Source: Vibrio rhodolitus (lineage in GTDB: Bacteria > Pseudomonadota > Gammaproteobacteria > Enterobacterales > Vibrionaceae). From it: a DNA stretch of 64,000 nucleotides. Position numbers and translations under genes: made by a program. Within the stretch, counting starts at the first letter, position 1. The number at the start of each line of letters is the position of its first letter. Positions 26,275-36,873 of this stretch are shown in pieces. The stretch is taken from NCBI RefSeq assembly GCF_003350325.1, contig NZ_QLYZ01000001.1, positions 62,001 through 126,000 of the forward strand, given 5' to 3'. The notes beneath the pieces were generated by a model, which made no database searches, had not been told where the DNA came from, and saw nothing but the letters and a program-made list of their open reading frames with translations.

Positions 26275-26280
26275 GGTGTG

Positions 26281-27492
26281 ATGAGAGTCAGCAGTATCTC
26301 CTTACCTTCTATCGTCGTGACCGCGTTGCTGGGGAGTGCCTTGAGCAGCGCGCTAAGCTCAAGTGCTTTCGCGCTTGAGTTGGGTGGACAAGTGAACCTT
26401 GAGCATCGACAGTTTGTCGAAAAAGGTGCGCAAGGACAGCAACGCCAACAGAGTTCGATTGTGGTTAAACCCGAGCTATATTGGTCTTTAATGGATGGGG
26501 AGGCGAGTTTTACCCTTACACCTTTTTATCGTTGGGACAGTTTAGATAAAGAGCGTAGTCATGGTGACATTCGTGAAGCATTATTTCTCACCTACTGGGA
26601 TGATTATGAGTTGCGCGCCGGAGTGGGGAAAGTGTTCTGGGGCGTAACCGAATCCGCTCATTTGGTGGATATCGTCAATCAAACGGATGCGATTGAGTCG
26701 GTTGATGGTGAGCAAAAACTGGGGCAGCCGATGCTTCACTTTACTGCCGTTAAGGACTGGGGCACCTTGGATACCTTATTGTTACCCTATTTTAGGGAAC
26801 GCACCTTTGCTGGTGAAGATGGTCGTCTTCGACCGACATTACCGGTTTCTGCCGATGCGATATATGAGTCCTCCAAAGATCAGCAGCATATTGATTATGC
26901 GCTTCGTTACAGCGTTATGCTGGATGATTGGGATGTCGGTATTAGCTACTTTCAAGGGACTAACCGAGACCCATATTTCCGTGTAGTAGGCGAGACTAAC
27001 CAACTGGCGATTGCGCCATATTACGCTCAAGCCAAACAAGTTGGCGTGGACTTGCAAGGTATTGTCGGTGATTGGTTATGGAAGTTTGAGGGCATATACC
27101 GAGACAGTCTAGATCACCATACCGGGTTAGTGGGGGGATACGAATACACCGCAGTGGGAGTTTTTGATTCGATATGGGATATCGGCTTAATTATGGAGTA
27201 TTTATATGACAGTCGCGGCGCTAACGCGCAATCGGTCGGGCAAAATGATTTATTCCTCGGTAGCCGCTTTGTGCTGAATGATGAAGCAGGCACGGAAGTG
27301 CTAGTTGGCGTAACGCAAGATCTTGACCATAGCGATGTATTGAGCGCCAAACTAGAAGCCTCAAGTCGATTAAGTAATCATCTTAAATGGCGCCTAGATG
27401 CTTGGTTGTTTGAAAACCAAACACCGAACGATCTGCTCTATTTTGCTCGTGATGATGATTTTGTTGAAATATCATTGGAGTACTATTTTTAG
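26281..27492 (+). CDS. Outer-membrane beta-barrel protein of the RND/LolA-like cassette
   Basis: A 403-residue exported protein with a signal peptide ending SSAFA before LELGG. The mature part alternates hydrophobic and polar residues, is rich in Tyr/Trp/Phe, has many short GxxY/F strand patterns and ends in LEYYF, the aromatic C-terminus expected for BAM-inserted barrels. It resembles DUF1302-type barrels found beside RND and LolA-like genes, though I cannot name the family with certainty. ATG at 26281 is preceded by AAGGTAGGG; a GTG sits one codon earlier. It closes the tetR-linked operon and is followed by a strong terminator. Confidence 0.7.
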   Translation: MRVSSISLPSIVVTALLGSALSSALSSSAFALELGGQVNLEHRQFVEKGAQGQQRQQSSIVVKPELYWSLMDGEASFTLTPFYRWDSLDKERSHGDIREALFLTYWDDYELRAGVGKVFWGVTESAHLVDIVNQTDAIESVDGEQKLGQPMLHFTAVKDWGTLDTLLLPYFRERTFAGEDGRLRPTLPVSADAIYESSKDQQHIDYALRYSVMLDDWDVGISYFQGTNRDPYFRVVGETNQLAIAPYYAQAKQVGVDLQGIVGDWLWKFEGIYRDSLDHHTGLVGGYEYTAVGVFDSIWDIGLIMEYLYDSRGANAQSVGQNDLFLGSRFVLNDEAGTEVLVGVTQDLDHSDVLSAKLEASSRLSNHLKWRLDAWLFENQTPNDLLYFARDDDFVEISLEYYF

Positions 27493-27537
27493 TCGTTTGA
27501 TGGAATAGAACTTATTTTTAACCAAAAAATAAAATCA

Positions 27538-27563
27538 GGGAGCAGATCAAGCTCCCTTTTTTT
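27538..27563 (+). terminator. Terminator after the RND/LolA-like/barrel operon
   Basis: GGGAGC-AGATCAA-GCTCCC stem followed by T7, 45 bases after the barrel stop. Confidence 0.88.
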
Positions 27564-27660
27564 ACATATTAAGCATGAGTTATTAAGCGATTTAGATAGA
27601 ATGTTAACGATTATTATAAATTATTTGGCTAAAAAGTAGCCGCAAATTAGAGGTTTGCTA

Positions 27661-28776
27661 ATGAATTCATTCCAATGGGACAGTTGTTATGAAACTGGCA
27701 TTGATGAAGTGGATGAGCAGCACCAAGTACTTGTTGATATCATTAATCGTTATGGTGCTCTAGTCGCAGAAAACAATATTTCATTGCAAGATATCCGTAC
27801 CATATTATTTGAGCTCTCCCAATATTCGGAATTTCATTTTCGCGAAGAAGAAGCTTTGATGCGCAAAAAAGGTATCTATCCTCAGCATTTGGAAAAGCAT
27901 ATCAAGGTTCACCGTGCGTTTATGACAGAGATTATTAGCATGCAGGCTTTTGTCTCGGCGGAAAATAAACGTGCTTCTGAATTATTACTTAATTTCCTGA
28001 TTCATTGGCTGGCGTATCATATTTTGGGTATCGATAAGAATATGTCGCGCCAATTAGCCAAGATTGACAAGGGGATAGACCCTCGCGTGGCGTTTGAAGA
28101 GGAAGAGCGCGGCTCGGATAGCAGCACAGAACCACTTCTAGCGGCGTTAACTGGCTTGTTTGAGCAAGTTTCTGAGCGCAACAAAGCACTACTAGAGTTA
28201 AACCAAAACCTTGAAGATATGGTTCAAGAACGAACTAAGCAGCTAGTCAAAGCAAACGAGCAATTAGAAGAGCTCTCGCTAACCGATTCTCTCACGCAAT
28301 TGCCTAACCGCCGCTGTGCCATGCGCCAACTCAAACAGTTATGGGAAGTGGCGATGGTGAAAAATGAGCCGCTGGTCGCCATCATGATTGATGTTGATCA
28401 CTTTAAAGATGTCAACGATAGTGCAGGGCATGATGCTGGCGATCTCGTTTTGCAAGAGATTGCGACTTTGCTTAAGCACCATTTCCGTAACGACGACGTG
28501 GTGTGCCGCTTGGGTGGCGACGAGTTTTTTGTTATCTGCCCGAATACCGACCAAGAAGGCGGGGTGTATGTCGCGCGACAAGCCCAAGAGTCTATATCTG
28601 AGCTGCAACTGGATCTAGGTAAAGCGTTTTGGCGTGGCAGTATCAGTGTGGGGGTCGCTGAACGTCTTGACTATATGCAAAGTTATCACGACTTAATCAA
28701 AGTGGCTGACAATGCGGTTTATATGTCCAAAGCGGAAGGGCGCAACCGAGTGTCGGCCTGGCTCAGCGTTGAGTAA
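27661..28776 (+). CDS. Bacteriohemerythrin-diguanylate cyclase (Bhr-DGC)
   Basis: A 371-residue soluble fusion. The N-terminal hemerythrin domain (about 1-135) shows the di-iron ligand pattern: H21 in DEQHQ, H59 and E63 in HFREEE, H80/H84 in HIKVH, then HWLAYHILGIDK. A short coiled coil (about 175-210) links to a GGDEF domain with LGGDEF, DVDHFKDVND and an intact I-site (RNDD). The di-iron site binds O2 and its redox state tunes c-di-GMP synthesis in the described V. cholerae Bhr-DGC, which this resembles in layout and in its place after pgsA. The ATG used has AGAGG upstream; a TTG lies two codons earlier. Confidence 0.93.
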   Translation: MNSFQWDSCYETGIDEVDEQHQVLVDIINRYGALVAENNISLQDIRTILFELSQYSEFHFREEEALMRKKGIYPQHLEKHIKVHRAFMTEIISMQAFVSAENKRASELLLNFLIHWLAYHILGIDKNMSRQLAKIDKGIDPRVAFEEEERGSDSSTEPLLAALTGLFEQVSERNKALLELNQNLEDMVQERTKQLVKANEQLEELSLTDSLTQLPNRRCAMRQLKQLWEVAMVKNEPLVAIMIDVDHFKDVNDSAGHDAGDLVLQEIATLLKHHFRNDDVVCRLGGDEFFVICPNTDQEGGVYVARQAQESISELQLDLGKAFWRGSISVGVAERLDYMQSYHDLIKVADNAVYMSKAEGRNRVSAWLSVE

Positions 28777-28830
28777 GTTAAGCGGGTTAAAGTTGGCTGG
28801 TGGCAATCTCGGTAGCACCAGCTAACGATA

Positions 28831-29310
28831 TTATAGCTGTTTTAGCATCCACACATCACACCCGCCATGAATCGTACTTTCAATTGGTGCGCTTAGGTGT
28901 TTAAAGCCGACTTTTTCATACAGTGCAATTGCCGATTGCATTGAACTTAGTGTGTCTAAATAGCATTGACTAAAACCTTGTTGCTGGGCGAACGCCAAAC
29001 ATTCTAAAGTGAGCTTTTTGCCTAATCCGAGCCCGCGGCTTTGCGGTAAAAGAAACAGTTTTTTTAGCTCACATACTTCATCAGAGCCGTTGAACGGCGC
29101 TAAACCACAGCCGCCAACTACTTTTCCATCCAGCGTGGCAACTAAATATAGACTTTTGTTCTCGTGGGTGTAATGCAAGCTCATTGCTTCGACTTCAGCG
29201 TCTGAAGGACCAAAGCCTTCGCCAATAGCTCCAAACTCTTTGCCCACATCCTTGATAATATTGCAGATTTCACTGTTTTGCGCCGCAACGATAGGCGCGA
29301 TATGTAATGG
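28831..29310 (-). CDS. GNAT family N-acetyltransferase
   Basis: A 159-residue single-domain acetyltransferase. The acetyl-CoA binding motif A is seen as LKKLFLLPQSRGLGLGKKLTLECLAFAQ (R-G-x-G-x-G/K type), followed by CYLDTLSSMQSAIALYEKVGFK. The ATG at 29310 has a strong AGGGAG site; the open frame extends 20 codons upstream without support. It is transcribed away from pheS. Substrate unknown. Confidence 0.85.
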   Translation of the reverse strand, partial: PLHIAPIVAAQNSEICNIIKDVGKEFGAIGEGFGPSDAEVEAMSLHYTHENKSLYLVATLDGKVVGGCGLAPFNGSDEVCELKKLFLLPQSRGLGLGKKLTLECLAFAQQQGFSQCYLDTLSSMQSAIALYEKVGFKHLSAPIESTIHGGCDVWMLKQL

Positions 29311-29423
29311 CATACAAGCTCCCTTTAAACAGACATTCATCTTAAGATGTGGGTATGAAAGTTCCAACAATCAATATTAGAGCCGAATTTTTACGCAAAG
29401 ACAGTGAGAATAGTGATTTCAGA

Positions 29424-30547
<1,124 letters not shown>

Positions 30548-30565
30548 TCCAGAGGATCAATCACA

Positions 30566-32971
30566 ATGAAATTCAGCGAATCATGGCTTCGTGAGTGGGT
30601 GAATCCTGCGATTACCACTGACGAACTAACGCACCAAATTACTATGGCTGGTCTAGAGGTTGATGACGTTCTTCCTGTAGCCGGTACTTTCAATGGCGTG
30701 AAAGTTGGTCACGTTGTTGAGTGTGGTCAACACCCAGATGCTGACAAACTGCGTGTAACGAAAGTTGACGTTGGCGAAGAAGAACTTCTAGACATCGTGT
30801 GTGGCGCTGCAAACTGTCGCCAAGGTCTAAAAGTCGCAGTAGCAACAGTTGGTGCTGTTCTACCGGGTGATTTCAAAATCAAGAAAGCGAAACTACGTGG
30901 TCAGCCTTCTCACGGTATGCTTTGTTCATTCTCTGAACTAGGTATCGATGTTGAGTCAAACGGCATCATGGAACTAGCAGAAGACGCAGTGGTTGGTACA
31001 GACTTCCGCGAATTCCTAGCTCTAGACGACGTAACTGTAGACGTTGACCTAACGGCTAACCGTGCTGACTGTTTCAGCATTCGCGGTCTAGCGCGCGAAG
31101 TAGGCGTTCTAAACCGTGCTGACGTAACTGAACCATCAGTAGAAGCAGTGGCAGAAACTATTGCTGATACGGTTTCAATTGAAATCAAAGCAACAGACGC
31201 GTGTCCACGTTACCTTGGTCGTGTGATCAAAAACGTAAACGTGCAAGCTGAAACGCCACTATGGATACAAGAAAAACTGCGTCGTTGTGGTATGCGTTCA
31301 ATTGACCCAGTAGTAGACGTAACTAACTACGTAATGCTAGAGCAAGGTCAACCAATGCATGCATTCGATCTAGCGAAGATCGAAGGTGGTATCGTTGTTC
31401 GTCTAGCTGAGCAAGGCGAGAAGCTAACACTGCTAGATGGCAGCGAAGCTGAGCTAAATGCTGATACTCTAGTGGTTGCTGACCACAACAAAGCACTAGC
31501 AATTGCTGGTATCTTTGGTGGTGAAGATTCAGGCGTAACGACTGAAACTAAAGACGTACTGCTTGAGTGTGCATTTTTTGCACCAGACCACATCCGTGGT
31601 CGTGCTCGTAGCTACGGTCTGCACACTGATTCATCTATGCGTTTTGAGCGTGGTGTGGATTACGCACTACAATTCAGCGCAGTTGAGCGTGCAACACAGC
31701 TTCTAATCGAAATCTGTGGTGGTGAAGTAGCACCAGTTGTGGCAGTAGAGTCAGAAGCTGACCTACCTAAGCCAAACCAAGTTGCACTTCGTCGCACTAA
31801 ACTAGACAACCTACTAGGTCACCACATTGCTGATGCAGACGTGGTTGAGATCCTAGAGCGTCTAGGTATGACAGTTGAAGCAAACGCTGAAGGTTGGGTT
31901 GCTGTTGCACCAACATGGCGTTTCGACATCGCAATTGAGCAAGACTTGATTGAAGAAGTAGGTCGTATCTACGGTTACGATAACATTCCAAATCAACATC
32001 CAATTGCTGCACTGACTATGCACAACCACGTTGAAGCGGACCAACCTCTAAAACGCGTGCGTGATCTGCTAGTTGACCGTGGTTTCCACGAAGCGATTAC
32101 TTACAGCTTTGTAGAGCCTGAGCAACAAAAACTGATCGTGCCAGACGTTGCACCACTTGTACTGCCAAACCCAATTTCAGCAGACATGTCAGCAATGCGC
32201 CTAGGTCTAATCCAAGGCTTGCTAAACACTGTGGTTCACAACCAAAAACGTCAGCAACCACGTGTTCGTCTATTCGAATACGGTCTACGTTTCATCCCAT
32301 GTGAAGCAGCAGAAAACGGCATGCGTCAAGAGCCTATGCTAGCAGGTGTTATCGCAGGTACTCGCGGTGAAGAGCACTGGGATATGGCGACAGCGACGGT
32401 TGACTTCTTCGATCTTAAAGCGGATCTAGAAGCGGTACTTGAGCTTTCAGCAAACGCTAAAGCCTACTCTTTCGTTGCACTGTCACCTGAAAGTAAAAAA
32501 GCTAACCCAGCACTACATCCAGGTCAATCTGCAGCTATCATGCTAGATGGCAAAGAGATCGGTGTGATTGGTACTGTACACCCAGAGCTAGAGCGCAAGT
32601 TCGGTCTAAATGGTCGTACAATCGTATTCGAAATCGAATGGGATGCAATCAACACTCGCGTAATCCCAGAAGCAGTAGCACTGTCTAAGTTCCCTGCAAA
32701 CCGTCGTGATATCGCGGTAGTAGTAGACGAAGCAGTGGCATCTGGCGATATCGTAAATGCTTGTCTAGAGCAAGGTGGTGAGTTCCTTAAAGACGCGCGT
32801 CTATTTGACGTGTACGTAGGTAAAGGCGTAGAAGAAGGCAAGAAGAGCCTAGCTATCGCACTGACGCTACAGTCCCTAGAGCGCACACTTGAAGATGCAG
32901 ATATCGCAGGTGCGGTTGAAGCTATCGTTGCTCACGTATCTGAAAAATTTGGCGCGACACTTCGCGACTAA
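30566..32971 (+). CDS. pheT: Phenylalanyl-tRNA synthetase beta subunit
   Basis: An 801-residue subunit. In order: B1 domain, EMAP/OB-like tRNA-binding domain (about 40-150, [24 protein letters not shown]), B3/B4 editing domain, B5, a class II core-like domain, and the C-terminal anticodon-binding ferredoxin-like domain ([16 protein letters not shown]). It is translated from an ATG with an AGAGGA site shortly after pheS. A bidirectional terminator separates it from a convergent fructokinase gene. Confidence 0.98.
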   Translation: MKFSESWLREWVNPAITTDELTHQITMAGLEVDDVLPVAGTFNGVKVGHVVECGQHPDADKLRVTKVDVGEEELLDIVCGAANCRQGLKVAVATVGAVLPGDFKIKKAKLRGQPSHGMLCSFSELGIDVESNGIMELAEDAVVGTDFREFLALDDVTVDVDLTANRADCFSIRGLAREVGVLNRADVTEPSVEAVAETIADTVSIEIKATDACPRYLGRVIKNVNVQAETPLWIQEKLRRCGMRSIDPVVDVTNYVMLEQGQPMHAFDLAKIEGGIVVRLAEQGEKLTLLDGSEAELNADTLVVADHNKALAIAGIFGGEDSGVTTETKDVLLECAFFAPDHIRGRARSYGLHTDSSMRFERGVDYALQFSAVERATQLLIEICGGEVAPVVAVESEADLPKPNQVALRRTKLDNLLGHHIADADVVEILERLGMTVEANAEGWVAVAPTWRFDIAIEQDLIEEVGRIYGYDNIPNQHPIAALTMHNHVEADQPLKRVRDLLVDRGFHEAITYSFVEPEQQKLIVPDVAPLVLPNPISADMSAMRLGLIQGLLNTVVHNQKRQQPRVRLFEYGLRFIPCEAAENGMRQEPMLAGVIAGTRGEEHWDMATATVDFFDLKADLEAVLELSANAKAYSFVALSPESKKANPALHPGQSAAIMLDGKEIGVIGTVHPELERKFGLNGRTIVFEIEWDAINTRVIPEAVALSKFPANRRDIAVVVDEAVASGDIVNACLEQGGEFLKDARLFDVYVGKGVEEGKKSLAIALTLQSLERTLEDADIAGAVEAIVAHVSEKFGATLRD

Positions 32972-32990
32972 TCATCAGATAGACTGATAC

Positions 32991-33020
32991 AAAAAACCTG
33001 CCCAAGCGGCAGGTTTTTTT
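32991..33020. terminator. Bidirectional terminator between pheT and the fructokinase gene
   Basis: CCTGCC-CAAGC-GGCAGG stem flanked by A6 and T7, so it can end both convergent transcripts. Confidence 0.88.
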
Positions 33021-33034
33021 ATGCGAATTCAATA

Positions 33035-33955
33035 CTAAGCAATGTATTCGTTTAGTGCTGCTTGGGTTGGCAGTGCGGTCATCGCACCTTTTTGCGTAGT
33101 GGCGAGTGCGCCGCAGCCATTTGCCCAGCTTACTGCTTGGCGGATCACGTCATCATTTGCCCACTCTAAATGTTGCGCAAGTTTTGCCAGCAAGCCACCT
33201 ACGAAAGCATCGCCTGCACCGGTAGTATCAACCGGTTTAACAGCTTGCCCTGAAATTAGCTCTTGCTTGCCATCAAAGATCACTAGTGCACCTTTCGCGC
33301 CTTGAGTTACAAGCACAAGCGTATTGTTAAACTCGTTTAGCGCAGCTAAACCTTGTTCTAGAGAAGAGGTTTGAGTGAGATGCATCAGTTCATCGTCGGA
33401 AAACTTCACCACATCCGCTAAAGCGATCGCTTGGCGCACCACTGGGATCAGCTGTTCAGGATTTGCCCACACTTCTTCACGTAGGTTCGGATCGAAGCTC
33501 ACAAAACCACCGGCTTGTTTAATTAAGCGCATTGCTTCAAGTGTTGTACTGCGACTTGGCTCATTCGCTAAAGCGATTGAGCATACGTGTAGCCATTCAC
33601 CTTGAGCAAAACTTGGTACGTCTGCCTGCTCTAAGAATTGGTCTGCACTTGGTTTTACCATAAAAGTGAAGCTACGCTCGCCAGAGTCATCTAAGTCGAC
33701 AATTACCGTTGATGTGCGATGAGCCTCATCAAGTAGCATAGCGTCGGTGTTTACCTTTTCATCGCTTAGTGTTTGCTTCATAAAGCGACCTAAAGGATCT
33801 TGACCAACGCGACCAAAGAAAGCCGCATTACCACCTAGGCGAGCGATCGCGACTGCAACGTTAGCAGGCGCGCCACCAGGGCATTTTAGATAGGTGGATT
33901 CTGTATCTGGGATCAGGTCAACAACCGCGTCGCCGGTTAGCCATACTTTGCTCAT
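33035..33955 (-). CDS. scrK: Fructokinase-like PfkB sugar kinase
   Basis: A 306-residue ribokinase-family enzyme, probably phosphorylating fructose. PfkB signature 1 is seen as GGAPANVAVAIARLGGNAAFFGRVG and signature 2 as DTTGAGDAFVGG with the catalytic Asp. The ATG at 33955 has AAGG upstream and matches the family start (KVWLTGDAVVDLIP); the longer frame to 34027 crosses an operator-like palindrome and was not used. A LacI-type regulator is divergently encoded 237 bases away, as in sucrose (scr/csc) systems. The symbol is tentative because no hydrolase or sucrose transporter is in the window. Confidence 0.8.
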   Translation of the reverse strand: MSKVWLTGDAVVDLIPDTESTYLKCPGGAPANVAVAIARLGGNAAFFGRVGQDPLGRFMKQTLSDEKVNTDAMLLDEAHRTSTVIVDLDDSGERSFTFMVKPSADQFLEQADVPSFAQGEWLHVCSIALANEPSRSTTLEAMRLIKQAGGFVSFDPNLREEVWANPEQLIPVVRQAIALADVVKFSDDELMHLTQTSSLEQGLAALNEFNNTLVLVTQGAKGALVIFDGKQELISGQAVKPVDTTGAGDAFVGGLLAKLAQHLEWANDDVIRQAVSWANGCGALATTQKGAMTALPTQAALNEYIA

Positions 33956-33998
33956 AGTTTGTACCTTAAATTGGTTAAATTTCGCTTTGCTGATATAA

Positions 33999-34099
33999 TT
34001 GCTAAAACGGTTTAGCAAATCAATCACCTTGTTTGTTCAGTGATGGAATTTGCTAAAAAGTGTGATCAAAAGCGATCTTTAACGATCATAGAATCGTTA
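33999..34099. promoter_or_regulatory. LacI-type operator and second inverted repeat in the divergent region
   Basis: TTGCTAAA-ACGG-TTTAGCAA (33999-34018) has perfect 8-bp arms around a central CG, the usual shape of a LacI-family operator. A half-site TTGCTAAAA recurs at about 34050-34058. A separate inverted repeat TAACGAT-CATAGA-ATCGTTA lies at 34080-34099. All are between the fructokinase start and the LacI gene, so the first is likely bound by that regulator. Confidence 0.7.
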
Positions 34100-34192
34100 G
34101 GGAAAACCTTAATCTGACTGACAGCGATGCGCTAAGCAGGTAGGATTGGCATCCACGGCGCGCAACCCAAATTACACTCATATGGATATAGA

Positions 34193-35191
34193 ATGAGTCA
34201 GAAAAAACTGAAACTTGCTGATATCGCAGCGTTGGCTGGGGTATCTAAATCTACCGTAAGTTTTGTGCTAAACGGGCATGCAGAAAAGCACCGTATTAAC
34301 CAAGAAACGGTTGAGAAAGTGCAGCGTATTGCCAAACAGCATAATTACACGCCAAGTGTTTACGCTCGTGCGCTTAAATCAAACAAAACTTACACCATTG
34401 GGTTGGTGATCCCTGATCTTGCTAATATGGGTTTTGCCAACACCGCCAAAGCATTAGAAAAATTACTGAGAGAAAGTGGCTACCAACTTCTGATCGCTTG
34501 TTCAAACGATGATCAAGAGTTAGAAAAGCTGGTGGTTAAAGGGTTGGTTGAACGTCAGGTTGATTTATTGTTGGTGGCATCTGCCATGCCGAGTGAAGAG
34601 TTTTATTATAGCGTGAAAAACTCGACGCCGGTTATTTTCTTTGACCGCACATTTCACCGTAGCCAGTTTATCAATGTCAAAACTGATGCTTATACAGCAA
34701 CTAAGCAGCTGGTGGCTCGTATGGTTCAAGGGGCTGATGAATGTGTTTATATTGGCGGGCAATGGCTTTTATCACCAAGCCAAGAGCGTTTAGATGGCTA
34801 CCAAGCAGGGCTAGAGCAAGCTGGTGTCGCGTTTAACGATACGATGGTTTTTAGCCGAGATTACCAACCACAATCAGGTTATGACCTGATGGCAGAAGCC
34901 GTGGCGCAATTAGGTCGCCTGCCACAAGCGGTGTTTACTGCGTCTTACTCTTTGTTAGAAGGGGTGCTTCGCTATTTGTCCGAGCAGCAATTATTGAATG
35001 ATGTGATTTCTTTAGGCACCTTTGATAATTACGCCATCCTAGATTGCTTACCAATTAAGATAGATTCAATCGAACAAGATAGTGAAGCCATGGCGAAGGC
35101 GTTGTTTCGATTGTCGAACAAGTTGCTAGAAAATCCGCAGTACGAGCCAGCAACGGTTGAGCTTTACGCCAACATTCATTTCAGACGCTAG
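34193..35191 (+). CDS. LacI family transcriptional regulator
   Basis: A 332-residue repressor. The N-terminal HTH and hinge are clear (LKLADIAALAGVSKSTVSFVLNGHAEKHRINQETVEKVQRIAKQHNYTPSVYARALKS), followed by a periplasmic-binding-like sensor domain (IGLVIPDLANMGFANTAKALE). It most resembles the Cra/ScrR branch. It is divergent from a fructokinase and a matching palindrome lies between them, so it probably controls that gene in response to a sugar or sugar phosphate. Whether it also controls distant genes cannot be seen. Confidence 0.87.
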   Translation: MSQKKLKLADIAALAGVSKSTVSFVLNGHAEKHRINQETVEKVQRIAKQHNYTPSVYARALKSNKTYTIGLVIPDLANMGFANTAKALEKLLRESGYQLLIACSNDDQELEKLVVKGLVERQVDLLLVASAMPSEEFYYSVKNSTPVIFFDRTFHRSQFINVKTDAYTATKQLVARMVQGADECVYIGGQWLLSPSQERLDGYQAGLEQAGVAFNDTMVFSRDYQPQSGYDLMAEAVAQLGRLPQAVFTASYSLLEGVLRYLSEQQLLNDVISLGTFDNYAILDCLPIKIDSIEQDSEAMAKALFRLSNKLLENPQYEPATVELYANIHFRR

Positions 35192-35227
35192 ACTTGGGAG
35201 ACAATGCTCCCAAGCCTTATACCATGA

Positions 35228-36157
35228 TTAGCGGCAAACAGAGCGCGCCATCCGTGCATAAGTATGGCGCACACCACGTATAGCAATGCTATATTCGCGG
35301 ATGTTTTCTGGTGCGGCAATACCAATCGCGCAGCCAGTGTCACCAATATGATGTAGGTCGGCACCTGCCATCTTGCTCATGAGTGCAATTTGACGGATGG
35401 TTTCCACACTCGCTCCTTCTTGAGATGTACCAATCGCCGTCATTGTCATAATTCCAAGTTCATGGGCGTAGTCGATGAGTTCAGCGACGTAATCTTGGCT
35501 GATGCCAGCAATCGTGCCGGGAGCGGGCAGTAATACGATGTCTACGCCATTATCGGCAAATTCTTTGACATCAGCTTTGGTAATGATTTTCGCGCTGCCG
35601 GAACGAAGGATTCCGGCTGCATGCATTTTGCCGGCGATCAAAACCATTTGTTTGCCGACGGCTTGTCTGATTGAGCGCAAGCTGTTGGAGATCGCCTCAT
35701 TACTGACGCCATTGCCAGGGTTACCGGTAATGGTGATAAATCGAGCGCCCATTTGATACAGTTTTTGTGCGTTTTCTCCGGTGGCTAAACGCCCCGGTGA
35801 GACTTGCCAGAAATCTTGGTGGCTAGGTTGATAATCCGGTGCTACCGCTTCTAAGTTGACGCCCACAGCACGTCCGGTAAATCGAGCGAGTTCTTTGAGT
35901 AGATTATCAGCTTCGATGTTAGTGGGCATGCCGTTAATCTCAGGCTGGTCAGCGTCAAATAGGTTAAGCAATAACAAATCGGCACTTTGGCTGGCCGCCA
36001 GTTCGGCATTGCTTACTGAAACTAACATCGGTTGCAGCGCACCAATGGTTTCTGCCATTAAAATACGCCCTTCACTCATGCGTAATGAATCGAGTAAGTC
36101 TTGCCCTTGAAGATGAGCGATTTCAGAAGCGGAACAATCTAAATAACGTTTAGTCAT
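35228..36157 (-). CDS. TIM-barrel-like protein of unknown function (DUF7916-like)
   Basis: A 309-residue soluble protein. It has a periodic barrel-like pattern with GRILMAETIG, LLLLNLFDADQPEINGMP, GRAVGVNLEAV, GARFITITGNPGNGVSN and VDIVLLPAPGTIAGI segments, and ends in HHIGDTGCAIGIAAPENIREYSIAIRG. Relatives in vibrios and enterobacteria have been labelled PEP phosphonomutase-like or haloacid dehalogenase-like, but I see neither family's full catalytic set and do not assign a reaction. It converges on the LacI gene with 36 bases between and no clear shared terminator. Confidence 0.6.
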   Translation of the reverse strand: MTKRYLDCSASEIAHLQGQDLLDSLRMSEGRILMAETIGALQPMLVSVSNAELAASQSADLLLLNLFDADQPEINGMPTNIEADNLLKELARFTGRAVGVNLEAVAPDYQPSHQDFWQVSPGRLATGENAQKLYQMGARFITITGNPGNGVSNEAISNSLRSIRQAVGKQMVLIAGKMHAAGILRSGSAKIITKADVKEFADNGVDIVLLPAPGTIAGISQDYVAELIDYAHELGIMTMTAIGTSQEGASVETIRQIALMSKMAGADLHHIGDTGCAIGIAAPENIREYSIAIRGVRHTYARMARSVCR

Positions 36158-36345
36158 ACGACACCTTTTTTACAACTTAGCTTGGCGTTAATTGAATCGT
36201 CGCCAAGCAATGATTACGAAAGATGTCCGCATGTTATCAGGGGTTTATCTAAGAAAATGATGCAAATGCGCCATTTTAGAAACAGCTATCAGTGTTAGTT
36301 CATGTAACTATTAGTTTAATCAAAACAGTATACTATTACGTTGTG

Positions 36346-36795
36346 CTACAGGCTGATATGTATCGAAACTTTGGCGAGTCGAGAGTAGGGATCTTTGTCG
36401 CGAGAGCGATACCACTCCTTGGGCATTGCATCATACAGAGCGCGGTCTTTGAGTCGCTGTTTCTCGTCTTTGCTGATCACCACGTAATGGAGCAAGCTAT
36501 CAAGAATGCGCTTAACAGTTTGCCGTGAGAGTTCACCATCGCGCTCGTAACGTTTGAGCTCACCAATAATTGCAGAGAGCGGCACGATAGGCTCAAGCTC
36601 AGCATGTTTCGTACTGGATACTTGTGTTGAACGAGGACAATGTTCACGCGCGATTTGCCAGTCAGGAGCGCCAGCTTTCGATAAATAGTTTTCTCGCATA
36701 CAGAAATAGCTAAACAAAAAACGCTCAAGCATGTGCCAGCGCTGGGCACTGATTTCGAGCATTAAGTGTTCAAATTCAAGGTCGGTATTATGCAT
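36346..36795 (-). CDS. Hypothetical protein (149 aa)
   Basis: I do not recognise this protein. It is soluble, rich in charged residues, mostly helical in appearance, and has a KRYERDGELSRQTVKRILDSLLHYVVISKDEKQRLKDRALYDAMP segment that looks like a small DNA- or protein-binding helical unit. The ATG at 36795 is chosen; a TTG at 36837 would add 14 residues but sits on the upstream terminator of the MATE gene. Neither start has a strong ribosome site. It reads the same way as the MATE gene but is separated from it by a terminator. Confidence 0.5.
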   Translation of the reverse strand: MHNTDLEFEHLMLEISAQRWHMLERFLFSYFCMRENYLSKAGAPDWQIAREHCPRSTQVSSTKHAELEPIVPLSAIIGELKRYERDGELSRQTVKRILDSLLHYVVISKDEKQRLKDRALYDAMPKEWYRSRDKDPYSRLAKVSIHISL

Positions 36796-36836
36796 TGTTG
36801 CCGCAGTTGGTGTATTACGGACGATATTATGAAGCA

Positions 36837-36864
36837 AAAAAAGCGAGTCTGATAGACTCGCTAT
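36837..36864 (-). terminator. Terminator after the MATE gene
   Basis: On the reverse strand AGCGAGTCT-ATC-AGACTCGCT followed by T7 lies just past the MATE stop. Confidence 0.85.
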
Positions 36865-36873
36865 AAATATGGA

